The notes under the pieces were generated by a model that did no database searches, was not told the DNA's origin, and saw nothing but the letters and a program-made list of their open reading frames with translations. Below, piece by piece: positions 1 through 11,450 of a stretch of 64,000 nucleotides of DNA. Source of the DNA: Apium graveolens (Eukaryota > Streptophyta > Magnoliopsida > Apiales > Apiaceae); the NCBI RefSeq assembly GCF_009905375.1, contig NC_133648.1, positions 91,266,631 to 91,330,630 on the forward strand. The letters run 5' to 3'. A program made the translations under genes and the position numbers. Within the stretch, counting starts at the first letter, position 1. Each line of letters starts with the position of its first letter.

Positions 1-325
1 TAAAATCTTTTTGAAAATATAAGGGTACAACATGATCGTAAATAAAACAACATTTGTAAATATGCAATGGTACTGAAATAAATGTAAATGCTTAAATGAC
101 TGGAAATAAAATAAAGAAAACGTGCAAAAGACAATCTCATATTTATATAGGTAAAACACCAGCTGCAGGTGTCAGCGCTTGGTATAAAAACCTATGATAT
201 AACAGTCGTACTGCTACTACTATCAGTCAAGGTCAGTAGCTACACTCATACAAACTAGTCATACAATACTATGCTGCCTCTATCTACAAAATGTATATGA
301 TACAACACTCCTCGATCTTCTAGTC

Positions 326-1135
326 TCAAAATCCTGGTGGCACGTGGCTCAACTTCTCCTGCAATGCCTCTAGCACTGCCTCGGTAAGTCCCAATGCTCT
401 ATGATATGCTGTCTCTGCGCTAAGATCGTACTGTCTCAAATCCATAAGCTGCTGAGAACTAATCCGGTGAATCTGATGTAGCCTCTCTCTCAGTATATAA
501 TCTGGTCGTAATGCTCTGACAGGACCATCTATCTGCGTCTCATACAATCCAAGGATCTCTCTGCACTGGTTCTGCCATCGAATCCTCTCCTCTCTCTCCG
601 CCTGAAAGCGCTGATAAGTCACTGTATGATGCTCACGAAGATCCGTGCTAGAACCTCGAGAAGGTAACTGCCCATCTACCACTATCTCATCCATAAACTC
701 TGGCTGAGGAAACTGATAAACTCCAGGAACAGGGGCATAAATGGCTAATGGGGCAGGGAATAAGACAGGCTGCTCCATAGGTGCATACACTGGCGGCTCT
801 GCCTCTGGCTCCATCTGTGACATCTCTGGAATCTCAACTGGTGGCATAGGAATCTGAGGTTCTAAATCCTCCCACTGCGGAAGATTAGCCATGTCAGGAA
901 TATCAAACATCGGAAACTCTAATGGTGGAAAATCTGGTATCTCTGGCTCAAAATATGGAAAATAATCTGCAAAACCTGGTACCTCTGGGGGAGGTGGTAT
1001 CTCTGGTGCTGGTCCAGGTGGCAATGGTGGAGGTGGTGGCAATGGGGGTAAGATCTGCTCTGACACTGGAGCTAATACCGGTGCAACCACTGGATCTGTC
1101 TCGGTCCGCTCCGTAGACGATGATAAAGAAGCCAT
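326..1135 (-). CDS. Extra proline-rich ORF between PBS and gag of Tekay-2
   Basis: A 269-codon uninterrupted ORF starts at ATG 1133-1135 and ends at a TGA at 326. Residues about 15-150 are rich in Pro, Glu and hydrophobic residues, with a PPLPPPPPLPPGP tract at about 31-43 and many PE, PP and IP dipeptides. Residues about 165-260 are charged (Arg, Glu, Gln, Leu) and look helical or coiled-coil. There is no signal peptide or membrane segment. It lies about 165 bp inside the PBS, where Tekay-1 also has a proline-rich ORF (49723-50241) with the same two-part layout. It is neither gag nor pol, and I recognise no domain. Its clean reading frame in an element old enough to have lost its LTR end suggests it is coding, but function is unknown. 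Confidence 0.65.
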   Translation of the reverse strand: MASLSSSTERTETDPVVAPVLAPVSEQILPPLPPPPPLPPGPAPEIPPPPEVPGFADYFPYFEPEIPDFPPLEFPMFDIPDMANLPQWEDLEPQIPMPPVEIPEMSQMEPEAEPPVYAPMEQPVLFPAPLAIYAPVPGVYQFPQPEFMDEIVVDGQLPSRGSSTDLREHHTVTYQRFQAEREERIRWQNQCREILGLYETQIDGPVRALRPDYILRERLHQIHRISSQQLMDLRQYDLSAETAYHRALGLTEAVLEALQEKLSHVPPGF

Positions 1136-1300
1136 CTAATATACATAAAAATAATAACACAAAAACAATCAAATCACAGTCCTAAAACTCATAACTTCTA
1201 ATCACATAAACAGACAATCCTAACACTCTTACTTTTATCCTATCTCATTTTCCTATCTTATCTTAACCCTAACGTTCTTGTTTTCAAGGGTCAAACCTAA

Positions 1301-1312
1301 GCTCTGATGCCA
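1301..1312 (-). other. Primer binding site of Tekay-2
   Basis: The minus strand reads TGGCATCAGAGC. This is the initiator-Met PBS TGGTATCAGAGC with one change, starting two bases inside the LTR end. It fixes the orientation of the element and the inner end of its LTR. Confidence 0.75.
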
Positions 1313-2989
1313 ACTATAACACCCTCCAAATCCGGGGTATAGATTTGGGGCATTATTAACAACAATTACCAACTAAACCTGCACAAGTCGAATATAAATA
1401 TAATAATTACCCCGAACTATCACTACTCAGGATCTTTTAAGGTCTGAGTTAAAAACAAGAACCACATACTATACTTTATTACAAAACCCAAATAAATAAA
1501 ACCTGTCTCAAGAACTCTCCTTGTTACAAAACTTTATTCTATCTATAATCTCACCACACAACTTTTATTCAAACTACACAAGACTTTTATTCAACCCAAC
1601 ATTACTAATCCTGCTACACCTGATCTGGCAATTCAAAGCTCTCTTCGGGAATGGGAAGGAACACTCTTGGTATAAGAGGGTCCCGCTGCTTGACTCGCTT
1701 CTTGACTATGCGGGTCCTGATGGGTTTCATTCTCTACCTTAACTGTAAAACAATAGGAATAACAATAAAAGGGGATGAGCCAAAATTGCTCAACAAGCCT
1801 GCAACAATATATATAGTATAAGAGAGAAATAAGTGAATCAATAAGCTGCTGGTTGGAACAACTATCTGAATCTGTATAGGATAGTAATTTGCCAATGCTG
1901 GCGAGTACCAAATGAACAAGACTGGAAACAAGAACCAACATATGCACTATAACCTGCTGATCAGTCAGAATATAGTGCGGATCTATACCCAACTGCATAG
2001 ACCCAACCAACATAAAGAGTACTCAGGCAACTATGGCCTATTAAATAATGGTCTGGGTAAAACCCAGCCCGTATAGTAACCATCCAGTCCAAGGCTTAGC
2101 ATCCGGAACAATCGGAATGCTTTTGATATATCCCAACACCAGGATATACCAGAGTATATGTAACAAGGGTAAAAAGGATTCAAATACGAACAGGGAATTC
2201 AATAAATTGGGTGAAATCAAGAATCAAAATGAAATTGAAATAAGCAATAATAAATGGGTAACAGTGTATATGAACAATGATTATCAAAGGTAACTGATAC
2301 GATAAAAGGAAATATAAATCACTATTCTGAATTTAGAATAGGGGAAAAACTTGCCTTGCGCGTACTTAACCTGGTTCAACTCACCGTCTTCTGATCCTAG
2401 CTTGCTCTGCCTTGCTAACACTGAACCAATCATGGAAAGATAGTCATTTAGATAACTTACTATATACGTGTATCTTGAATTGATATCACGCAACCTTATC
2501 AGTCTACCCATGCGTTTCTATCTGACTCGCATATATACACATACATTTATACAACACATATATTCACATAATCACGTAAAGCACGTAGCACATAAAGCAC
2601 ATAATCAATTTTTATACTTATAATTATTTTTAGAATCGATTCTAGACTCATACCTGCATTAACTAGCCTGACCTGATTTTATTATAATTTTTCGGGATTT
2701 ATTCGACTCAATTATACCCCTATTAGGACCTACGAACTATTAATTATCACCAAACCACTCTTTTTCGGAAGAAATTATAACTTACAACTATTTTTATTGA
2801 ATTCGTCTCATTTTTCTGAGTCTAGGGGTCTTCGTTTCGCTCAAATCGGACTAACGGTTGAATTATTATGAATTAAACAAGATTTAATTATACGCTATAA
2901 ATAATTACCGCAATATTATTCGAATAACTATCGCTCGAATACTGATTCTAATTATCGAATTACTATTCGCATTATTAACTAATTATTAG

Positions 2990-3140
2990 ATTATTAATCA
3001 TATCACTTAATTATTTCTAATTCTTATTTATTAATTAATTACCTAATTATTAATTAATTACCCAATTATTAATTAATTAGATAATTAATAAATAATTAGA
3101 TAAATAATTAAATAATTAATTAAACAATTAATTTTGAATT
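2990..3140. repeat. AT-rich TTAATTAA low-complexity tract
   Basis: Repeated TTAATTAATTA, AATAATTA and TAATTAGATAAT blocks. A very similar tract sits in both Tekay-1 LTRs (about 47750-47880 and 56995-57120), so it appears to be a conserved part of the transcribed leader of these elements rather than a random microsatellite. Confidence 0.7.
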
Positions 3141-3950
3141 TATAATTTAATAAAATAATTTAGAAATTAATAACACTATTTTTCAGAATTTAAACTAATT
3201 TTTAATTAATTTTTAGATTTATTAAAAACTGATTTTAATTACTAAAACATAAATAAATAATTAATTACTCAGAAACACAAAATTAGAACAGAGTTTGGGT
3301 TCTGAAGGATCAAACCCGGGTCGTTTCCGGGTTGCAAACCGGGTCGACCTCGGGTTATCGGGTCACGAAGAACAAACCCTGCAACCCAGAACCCGACGCC
3401 GGCGGGCTGCTTTCCGGCGGCCAATCCACGACGAAACTCCATTTTTCAGGCACGATTCTTCTGGGGTTTCAATCCACAACGCTCCCAGCACATTTCTCTT
3501 CCTTCCCTCGTCTTCCTCTCGACGAAACGCGGCCGGAAACGCGAAGAACACGGCGGCGGCGTCTAAACTCCGGCGAGCACGAAACCGAAGCCAACGAACA
3601 CGAAACCGGTGCCAATCGACTCTCTATCCGACGATCTAAACGTCTATGCTAATAGAATCATCAAACAATTAACAGAACTGCAAACCCGAATTCAAGAAAT
3701 TAAACCCGAAAATACAAATTTCAATTCAATCAATCAAACATAAAAAACAATTACATAATCGAAAACTACAGATCATAAGCTTCAAAACGAGTACTTACAC
3801 TAACGATTTGGACTCCGGAATCACGATGAAAATCAGCTTTGATCCTCCTGCTCTGTTCTTCACAAACCCTAACCCTAATTCCCTTTCTAATTTTCTTTTT
3901 ATTATTCTGATTTTTAATTATAATTAACTGATTTAATTAATAGTAAATCA

Positions 3951-3960
3951 GGTTTTTATA
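3951..3960 (-). promoter_or_regulatory. TATA-like box of the Tekay-2 LTR
   Basis: The minus strand reads TATAAAAACC, about 600 bp into the LTR. Downstream on the same strand lies a leader-like stretch containing GTTAGGGTTAGGGTTTG, similar to plant 5' UTR telo-box sequence. The Tekay-1 TATA box is about 680 bp into its LTR, which supports the position. The call is by motif and position only. Confidence 0.4.
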
Positions 3961-4552
3961 TTTATGAAAATAATACCCCTAAGTAAAATTAAGGGTCTAA
4001 TTACACTCCTAATAAAAATATTTGGCCCGAATTTTTATAATTTTTGGGTATTAATATTGAATTTTTAAATATCCAATAATTACAAAATAAATGCTAAAAA
4101 TTCCCAAAAAATGTGAATATTACAAAAATACAGAGAAAAATGATATATGATAATTTCATGATCATATAAAAATAAAAATGAAATTTTTGTGGGGTTTTTG
4201 GTACCCGAAGGGGTCCGGAAAAGTCGTTTTTCGAGAAAAAGGTCAATTTGTAAAACGTCTAAGGGTTCAGAATAGCGATATGGTATAGGGTATTTTAAAT
4301 AAAATAGGGCCAATGATTTTGTTTGAAATACGGGCTTTTAAAACATAGTTTTGAGCTGTACGGGTTTTGATATAAAATATATAACTGACGATAAAATGCT
4401 CAATAAATATCCAAAACACGTTTGGATCAAAACAGCCAACGCATAACACATAGCAGTTAGGGTTTAATGACTTAACACATTTAATCACATAATAATACAC
4501 ATAATTTATCATTATTATAATATAATACAAACATAATTTCTCGGTCGTTACA

Positions 4553-5071
4553 ACACTACCAGTCCTAACCAGCTCAGTCCCGCAAGCCTAACCTTGGTAA
4601 ATCCCAACACGTGAGATGTTGGCCCAGGCACATGATGGGGACAACTGTCACACATCAATCATGGGAATAATCAGGGTACGTATCAGAGGATCCTCAGAAT
4701 ATTCCTCAGCCAGTCCCGTACTGACACGTGTAAAGCATCCACTCCAGCCAGGTGTCATTCACTCCCAGAACCAATGGCTACGATTTAAATGTACCAACCC
4801 CAAAACCTACCCCTGGGCTATAAATAGCCCAAGGAGGTGAGTTTTGGGGTTAATCATTCTTTCACACTCATATACACACACAACCACCTTATATTCATAT
4901 TCATCTTCACCTTCCCAAGAAGCTAGTTCTTACTCTCACACCGGAGGCGCCGCGGGACTCCAACCCCCCTTCCGGTGTTGTTTTGTAGGAACCCAACTAC
5001 AACTACACCTCTACAGCGGCGAAGGATCGAGGACGGCGTCGAAGGAGCAGCCCCGCCACCAGGAGTTATCA
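4553..5071 (+). repeat. 5' LTR of the Tat element, lacking its first ~197 bp
   Basis: Aligns with 16562-17082 of the 3' LTR over 519 bp with scattered substitutions and ends TTATCA. It contains a TATA box at 4819-4826. The 5' break coincides exactly with the end of the Tekay-2 LTR. Confidence 0.9.
4812..4833 (+). promoter_or_regulatory. TATA box of the Tat 5' LTR inside an inverted repeat
   Basis: TATAAATA at 4819-4826 is embedded in TGGGCTA..TAGCCCA arms, so the core box sits at the tip of a short potential hairpin. The 3' LTR copy is at 16829-16836 with one arm base changed (TAGCCT). Transcription would run + strand into gag. Confidence 0.65.
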
Positions 5072-5073
5072 TT

Positions 5074-5091
5074 TGGCGCTAGAAGGAGGGG
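5074..5091 (+). other. Primer binding site of the Tat element
   Basis: TGGCGCTAGAAGGAGGGG begins three bases after the LTR end (TTATCA, 5071). It is the expected TGG-starting PBS position. I do not assign the tRNA with certainty. Confidence 0.65.
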
Positions 5092-5526
5092 CCGCTCCAT
5101 CCTTGGGTCTCGGTGCCCCTTGATTCACCTTCATCAACAAACTCTTCAAAGAGTCCATTTATTCAAACTTGTAAGAACCCAAGCAACCAACCTCTTCCAT
5201 AAGCATGAATGTTGTTTATTTCAGCCACGTTTGCGTGTGCTCGTTATTTTAGGCCACGTTTGTGCGAGCCCGTTTTGTTGATTTAAGCCACATTTTTGTG
5301 AGTTATCGTTAGATTTAATCGTTTTTGCTCTAGTTTGAATATGGCATTTGCGTTATGCTACATCATTGAGTAGTCCCAGGAAGTTGTTTAAACTGCTCCC
5401 AGGAAGCTATTTGTTAGTGTTTGTTGTTATTCTGGGTAGTTTCTGCAAATTTCATAAAGAAACCTTAGAACGATATTCTCTGTAGCATATTGTTGTTATT
5501 TGTTTTTAGTATTATTGAGAAATGGC
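5092..5526 (+). other. Leader of the Tat element
   Basis: This is untranslated sequence between PBS and the probable gag start. Repeated short segments 'agccacgtttg' and 'agccacatttttg' occur around 5222-5300. No coding potential was recognised. Confidence 0.55.
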
Positions 5527-7069
5527 ATGACCAGGAAAGAATACCTCTGTGAGACCATCTACTAGCGCTCAGGTCCAGGAGCCGGACCACTCCCAGGCCC
5601 TTGAGAGAGAAACATTCCAGGAGCAGCCACTACACACTCCCGTAGTGGAGAGAATTGTAAACACCAGGGATGCCCAGACCCTCGTAGAGCTCAATTAGTA
5701 CAAGTACACGAATGTTCCAGTAGCCGAAGAGCACATGGCCAACCTTACAAGCGATGAACTAGCGGAAGCAATCAGACTATACAGGCAGGAGCAGACCCGG
5801 CTCCAAGAAGAAGCCGAACTCGAGGAGGAACCGGAGGAGTCTGGGGACTCCCAGCAATCGAAGAGATCAGTGTTTGATCAAATTGGAACCAAATGAAAGA
5901 AAAGCAAAAAAGATCAAAGCAAGAAAGAAGGAAAAGCTGTTAAACAGAGAAAGTTGGAAGAGGTCCGAGAGCAAATCAGGAAAGAAGAAGAAGCAAAGCT
6001 TGAGCTAAAGATCCAAAAGAGAATGCAGCTAGAAGAAGAAAAGCTATTGGCCAAGTCTAGGAGCAAAAGAACCCGGAGAGATCCTACTCCGGAGCTGATT
6101 TCTGATGATGAAGAAGAAGAGAAGCAGAAGGACCTGAAAGATATGATTTATGAATTGCAAAGAAAGATGGACAAAGATTCAGGAGTAGAAATTGGAGAAA
6201 CGTTAACTCCGTTCAGTTACTCCTTGGAAGCCATTCCCCGGCAGCGGAACTTGAAGCATTACAACTTTGACTCCTTCGATGGACTAGGAGACCCGGAGGA
6301 GCACTTAAACTACTTTGAGCAGATAGCGCATATATATTACTACAACGACTTAACGAAATCAAGGTTCTTCGCTTCAACTCTTAAGGGAGGGGCCCAGAGA
6401 TGGTTCAGCAGAATCCCCTCCCGCAGCATCCACTCTTGGAAGGAATTTTGAGCCTCCTTCCTTCGGAGATTTCGGGCAAACAAAATGCACGAAATGCACA
6501 TGTGTCACCTGGAGACAATCCGGCAGCATGACAATGAGTCCCTCTCCGCATACATGCACCGGTTCCAGGAAGCAATCAATAAAGTTTCAATTTCTGATGA
6601 GAGGGAAGCTTTAAGCATTTTCAGGAGAAACTTGGACCCAGAGCACAATGAGAGATATATAGTGGAGCTAATCAATAAGGAGCTGCAAAGTCTGGCAGCA
6701 ACCTACTCTATGGCTTCCAGATTCATTAAGGAAACAGATGTGCTCCAGGCAATGAGGATGACCCAGAATGGGGGGTCCAGGAGTAAAAACACTGATGACC
6801 GACCGAAAGGGGGTTACCATCAGGATAAGAAATTCGAGCAAAGCAACCAAAGCCAAGAAAGACAAACTACTCCAGTTTTCCAGAGACTTGGTCCTAAGAA
6901 GGAGTCGAGCAGCGACCTAGGACCCGCGAAGCAACCCCGGGAGCCGAAGAAGGAGCCGGACTGGACTCCTCTCAACATGACCCGGGAGGAAATCTTGAAA
7001 GAGGTAAAAGACAAGCCTTTCTATTATCCTCCGAAACCAATGCAAACTCCTCCGGAGAGCAGGCCTTAA
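5527..7069 (+). pseudogene. Tat gag pseudogene
   Basis: Probable start ATG at 5527, followed within 15 bp by a 1-base insertion. In-frame stops follow at the TAG near 5697, the TGA near 5893 and the TGA at 6449-6451. The N-terminal third is highly charged (Lys/Glu helix about 5950-6130). The core gag domain (about 6230-6700) keeps the typical LKGGAQRWFSRIPSRSI and a downstream LSAYMHRFQEAINKV segment. The C-terminal part is basic and proline-rich, and ends near LNMTREEILKEVKDKPF, a signature stretch before the Tat zinc-knuckle-like motif. The structural capsid protein would form the virus-like particle. Stop positions fit Trp-to-TGA and Gln/Arg-to-stop transitions. Confidence 0.85.
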
Positions 7070-7954
7070 AATAGGCGGTGTGATTACCATGCGACCCATG
7101 GCCACAAGACTGAGAACTGCTTATCACTCAAGTACTTCGTCGAGGACCAAGTGAAGAAGGGGAACATGAACAAGTACTTAGTCCGGGACAGCAGAGGGGA
7201 AACGTAGATTAAAGGAAGGAATGTAGTCAATGTGGTCCTAGGTGGATCAAACTCCCTACCCCGGAGCCCGGACTTCGGCGAAGAAGTGTTCTCAATCCAA
7301 TCACTCCCAGACCTGGTGATATCCTTCAGCAGCAAGGACTACGAATGAGTCAACCCTCATCACAATGCAGCTTTAGTTGTCACTCTGGACATCTTTGATA
7401 ATGAAGTAAGAAGAATGCTCATAGACAATGGTTCCTCAGTAAATATTCTCTTCAAGCACACAGTGGATAGAATGCAGTTAGGAAGCGTCCGCTCAAATGA
7501 GTGCCGGGAGGACCCACTCTATGGTTTCGGCCATAACTTAGTCCCGATCCAAGTAACTTTATATCTGCCAGTCATTTTTGGATCTGCTTCTAACCAAGTG
7601 ACTTATGTCATCAAATTTTATGTGATCAATGCTCCTTCTTCATACAACGGAATCATTGGTAGATCAGCTCTAAGCATGATGCAAGCAATAACTTCAATCT
7701 CCCATCTCAAGATCAAATTCCCAACCCCGACAGGTGTCGGGGAGATTAAAGGAGATTATGGAGTTGCTGAAATATGCTACAACCAAGGGTTAGTTATGGC
7801 AGAAACCCATCAAGATAACAAAAGGAAGGCTACGGTCCTTCACAAGCAACAAAGCATGAAGAAGCACCGACCCTGGACAAGGGAAGAAGCAAACAAAACA
7901 AGTCCAGAAGGACAGGCAAACAACCAAGTCATGGTAGTGGACAAGGAAAATTAA
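7070..7954 (+). pseudogene. Tat zinc-knuckle-like linker and protease, degraded
   Basis: CDYHATHGHKTENC (about 7078-7120) is the modified CCHC-like motif of Tat elements. The aspartic protease follows, with RRMLIDNGSSVNILF at about 7410-7455 in which the D(N)GSS loop replaces the canonical DTG/DSG. Residues after it (YNGIIGRSALSMMQAI, about 7635-7690) are the protease flap and second half. In-frame stops occur at about 7069, 7207 and 7346. The segment 7415-7954 is open and ends in a basic tail. Confidence 0.8.
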
Positions 7955-7978
7955 GTCCCAGACCAAGATAGTCCTACC

Positions 7979-9565
7979 ATGCAAGCAACCAAAGAATCTG
8001 AACAAGCAAACTTCTATTTAAAAAAGAACTCTGAAGCCCGAATTCATCAAATGGTTTCAAACAAAGAGCAAGCAAAAATTGAAGCTGCAGTTGAAACAGA
8101 AGAAGTCCAGGTAGATGAAAGTAATTCTAGCAAAAAAGTGAAAGTTGGGTCAGGACTCGAGGAGTCCTTCAAGGAGAGATTAGTGTCCTTGCTCCGGGAG
8201 TACAAAGATGTTTTTGCCTGGAGTCCAAGGGACATGCCAGGACTACATGAGTCCATAGCAATGCACAGCTTGGATGTCAACCCCAACAGAAAACCAGTCA
8301 AACAGAAGAGAAGAAACTTTGCCCCGGAGAGGCAAAAAGCCATTGACGAAGAAGTGGAAAAGCTACTCATAGGAGGAATCATCAAAGAAATCAAATATCC
8401 GGAGTGGCTAGCTAATGTGGTCATGGTGAAGAAGTCCAACGGCAAATGGAGAATGTGTGTGGACTACATTGATCTGAATGATGCATGCCCGAAGGACCCG
8501 TATCCTCTCCCAAATATTGATCAACTGATAGATGCCACCTCCGGACACATCATGCTAAGTTTCATGGACGCCTTCTCCGGATACAACCAGATAAAGATGA
8601 ACCCAAAGGACATCCCCAAGACAGCATTCATAACTCACAGAGCAGTCTACGCTTATGTGATGCTACCCTTCGGGCTTACCAGCGCAGGATCCACTTACCA
8701 AAGAGCAATGAACAAGATATTCAAGTCCCAGATTGGGAGGAACTTGGAGTGCTATGTCGATGACATGATTTCCAAATCAACAACTATACCAGGGCATGTG
8801 GAAGATCTGAAGGAATGCTTTGACAACCTAAGGAAGAACCAACTCAAGCTGAATCCGGAGAAATGCACCATCGGAGTAGGAGCAGGCAAGTTCCTAGGAT
8901 TCATGATCAGCAACAGAGACATAGAAGCCAATCCGGAGAAAATAAAAGCAATCCAGGAGATGAAAGCTCCCAGGACATAAAAAGATGTACAGAAGCTAGG
9001 AGGATCCCTAGCAGCACTCAGGAGATTTATCTCAAAACTAGCAGAGAGCTGCCTACCATTCTTTGATTTACTCAAAGGAGCAACCAACAAGAAAGAGGTG
9101 AACTGGAGTCCGGAGTGCCAAAAGGTATTCGAAGAAATCAAGTCCTACCTCTCTCAGCCACCAGTCCTAACTAAGGCTCAACCAGGAGAACCTCTCTACT
9201 TATACTTGTCAGCAGAAGCACAAGCTGTAGGAGCTGCCCTAATCAGAGAAGAGAATGGAAAACAGCAACCAGTTTACTATGTAAGCCAAGTCTTAAAAGA
9301 TGCAGAAACAAGATACCCAAGATTGGAGAAGTTTGCCTTGGCCTTAGTCACAACTTCAAGAAAACTCAGGCACTACTTCCAAGGGAGAGAAATCAGAGTA
9401 GTAACAAATCAACCACTAAGGAAAATAATTCACAAGCCAGATGTCTCGGGAAGACTTGTCAATTGGGCTGTGGAGATGAGCCAGTTCAATTTAAGCTTAG
9501 TTCCCAGGACGGCAATCAAAGCTCAAGCTCTTGCAGATTTCATAATCGAATGCAACTTCCCAGAA
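7979..9565 (+). pseudogene. Tat reverse transcriptase and RNase H
   Basis: The RT core is open from 7979 to 8980. It shows KSNGKWRMCVDYIDLNDACP, LPFGLTSAGSTYQRAMN and the catalytic YVDDM at about 8755-8770. A TAA at 8978-8980 interrupts the frame before the connection and RNase H domain (LYLYLSAEAQAVGAAL..., about 9190-9550), which ends at ALADFIIEC. All three catalytic Asp positions of RT appear present. The TAA falls where a Gln codon is expected (CAA to TAA). Confidence 0.87.
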
Positions 9566-9599
9566 GAAGAATCGGAACCAATGGACATGGATCAGGAGC

Positions 9600-10070
9600 C
9601 AAAAAAGGAAACAAGTCCGGGAGCCTGGACCTTAAAGGTAGATGGTTCTTCAACAAGTGAGAGGTCGGGAGCCGGACTCATACTCAAAAGTCCAGAAGGA
9701 TTCAAGATACATACAACTATATCTTTCGGCTTCCCCGCAACAAACAATCAAGCAGAATATGAGGCATTGATCGCAGGACTAAAGCTCTCCATGACTCTAA
9801 AGATCTAGGACTTAAAAATCTACAGCGACTCCCAGATAGTGGTCAAGCAAACAAATGGAGAATACATAGCAAATGACCCTACCCTGGAAAAGTACCAAGC
9901 CCTGGTTCAGAGCTACTTAGCTTCAATACCAAGACATCAAGTCATTCAGATATGTCGAGAAGAAAATGAATAAGCAGATATCCTATCCAAATTAGTCCGG
10001 AACTCATCAGATCTAGATTGCTCAGTTTATTTCGAAGAACTCCTAAAACCATCCATTGAATCCGGAGAGG
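9600..10070 (+). pseudogene. Tat archaeal-type RNase H (aRNH), degraded
   Basis: WTLKVDGSSTSERSGAG starts the second RNase H fold at about 9627, followed by NNQAEYEALIAGL with the catalytic Glu. A TAG at 9806-9808 precedes DLKIYSDSQIVV, which carries the next catalytic Asp. Another stop (TAA) lies near 9970. The presence of this second RNase H between RNase H and integrase assigns the element to the Tat lineage. Both stops fit Gln codons changed by C to T. Confidence 0.85.
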
Positions 10071-10072
10071 TC

Positions 10073-11323
10073 TTGGAGATTGAAAGCAACCACAACTGGA
10101 TGACTCCCTTCATCAAATACTTGGAGAATGGAGAGCTCCCAGAAGACAAAGGAAAAGCTCAAAGACTGAAAGCAAAAGCAGCCAAGTTCTTCCTCGAAGA
10201 AGGAATACTCTACCGCAAGACCTTCTCATCTCCTATCCTGAAATGTATTGGCCCATAAGAAGCAAAGTACTGTTTGGCAGAAGTGCATGAAGGGATATGC
10301 GGAGACCACATGTCTGCAAAGGCCCTACCCCATAAGATTATAAGACAAGCCTACTACTGGCCAACCATTCATCAGGATGCAATAGAATTCGTCAAGAAGT
10401 GCAAAGAATGCCAGCTTTTCAGCAATGTTTCCCGGATCAGCCCAGTCCTACCATCCTCAGTCCTGTCACCTATCCCCTTCGCTGTTTGGGGTATTGACAT
10501 TATGGGACCCTTCCCCCGGGCCAAAGGAGACCTCAGGTACCTGCTAGTCTATTGATTACATGACAAAATGGGTTGAATCAAAAGCTATGAGGACAATCAA
10601 TCAGCAAGACTGCATAAAGTTTATGGACAATTTTTTGATGAGGTTCGGGATACCACGAGTCCTAATATCAAACAACGGGCCCCAATTCATTGGATCAGAG
10701 TTCGAGTCCTATCTCCAGGAGCGCGGGATCAAGCACAAAAAATCATCAGTAGCATATCCCCAAGGAAATGGCCAAGTAGAAGTAATTAACAGAATCCTGC
10801 TCCGAGGTATCGAAAAAAGACTCAAAAAAGCAAAAGCAAATGGCGAGAAGAACTACCAAGTGTACTTTGGTCCTACAGAACAAGCCCAAGGACAAGCACC
10901 GGAGAAACTCCATTCAAGCTAGCTTATGGAACAGAAGCAATGCTTCCTATCGAAGTGGGCTCTCCTTCCCACAGAGCAATAAACTTTAAAGAAGAAGCAA
11001 ATGAAGAAGGACTCAGAACAAACATGGAACTAATCGATGAGGTCCGGGACCAGGCTGTAGAAAGGATGAAAAAATACAAGGAGAAAATAAAAGAACACTT
11101 CCGTAAGAAGTCAAGAGTCAAAAACTTTTAAGTTGGAGACTTAGTCCTTCGAGACACTAAAGCATCAGACCCCACAAACACTGGAAAAGTAATGCCCAAA
11201 TGGGAAGGACCATACAAGATCAAAGAAGTCCTCAGGCCAGGAACCTACAAGATCCCGGACATGGATGGCTCAGAAGTCCCAAACACTTGGCATGGACTAA
11301 GGCTAAGAAAATTCTACCAGTAG
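10073..11323 (+). pseudogene. Tat integrase, degraded
   Basis: The zinc-binding part (EVHEGICGDHMSAKAL ... CKECQLF, about 10281-10425) is followed by the DDE core. The first Asp is in GIDIMGPFP (about 10493). The second falls in LISNNGPQF (about 10668-10690), where Asn replaces the expected Asp. The Glu is in NGQVEVINRI (about 10770-10795). Stops or frame changes occur near 10256, 10553 and 10920. The C-terminal region (about 11130-11320) ends RLRKFYQ with TAG at 11321-11323. The Asp-to-Asn change (GAC to AAC) would abolish strand transfer. Confidence 0.85.
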
Positions 11324-11450
11324 GAGAACAAACAAAGCAACCAAAAATCTTGTAGCCAATATGGCAAGCAACCAATTTGTTTCTCCTTCTATTTTGTATG
11401 AATGATTAATGAAAAGTTTTTCCCCCTTTACATTATTTTCAAAACTAACC
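11324..11450 (+). other. Spacer between Tat pol and tandem array 1
   Basis: Unique-looking AT-rich sequence after the pol stop, including the first half-copy of the array flank ('aaaactaacc'). Nothing coding was seen. Confidence 0.5.

Larger units (their letters stand above)
1..4552 (-). mobile_element. Tekay-2: Ty3/gypsy chromovirus-like element, 5' part only, minus strand
   Basis: The right part is a 3.2-kb LTR starting TGTAACGACC at 4552 (minus strand). It is followed at 1301-1312 by a PBS resembling the initiator-tRNA-Met site and then by an extra ORF at 326-1135. Gag and pol would lie left of the window. The layout (very long LTR, PBS, proline-rich ORF before gag) matches the complete Tekay-type element at 46083-58760, so the lineage call is by analogy and not from a pol domain. 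The LTR end abuts a Tat LTR interrupted about 197 bp in, so this element inserted into the Tat 5' LTR. The expected 5-bp target duplication would be ACACT (4553-4557), with its partner off-window. Bases 1-325 are non-coding leader between the extra ORF and the unseen gag. Confidence 0.75.
1315..4552 (-). repeat. 5' LTR of Tekay-2
   Basis: The minus-strand LTR begins TGTAACGACC at 4552 and ends near 1315, just before the PBS. The inner end reads GTTATA where GCCACA is found in Tekay-1, so the canonical CA end has probably mutated. Inside it are an AT-rich TTAATTAA tract (about 2990-3140), a GC-rich patch (about 3295-3640) and a TATA-like box near 3951-3960. Short ORFs within it are judged chance. 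Only one LTR is in the window, so its length (about 3,240 bp) rests on these two ends. Confidence 0.72.

Noticed and set aside
1633..2511. Several short ORFs inside the Tekay-2 LTR
   Set aside because: Short, no domain, different frames; chance in LTR sequence.
3295..3652. Overlapping GC-rich ORFs in the Tekay-2 LTR
   Set aside because: Two frames open together because of high GC; a comparable GC patch without a long ORF exists in the Tekay-1 LTR.
3864..3878. Telomere-like AAACCCTAACCCTAA
   Set aside because: Two units only, within an LTR leader; a telo-box-like 5' UTR motif, not a telomeric array.
4844..5281. 145-codon ORF across the Tat 5' LTR end and PBS (and its relative at 16855-17130)
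   Set aside because: Crosses the PBS and LTR boundary; no domain; untranslated leader is the better explanation.
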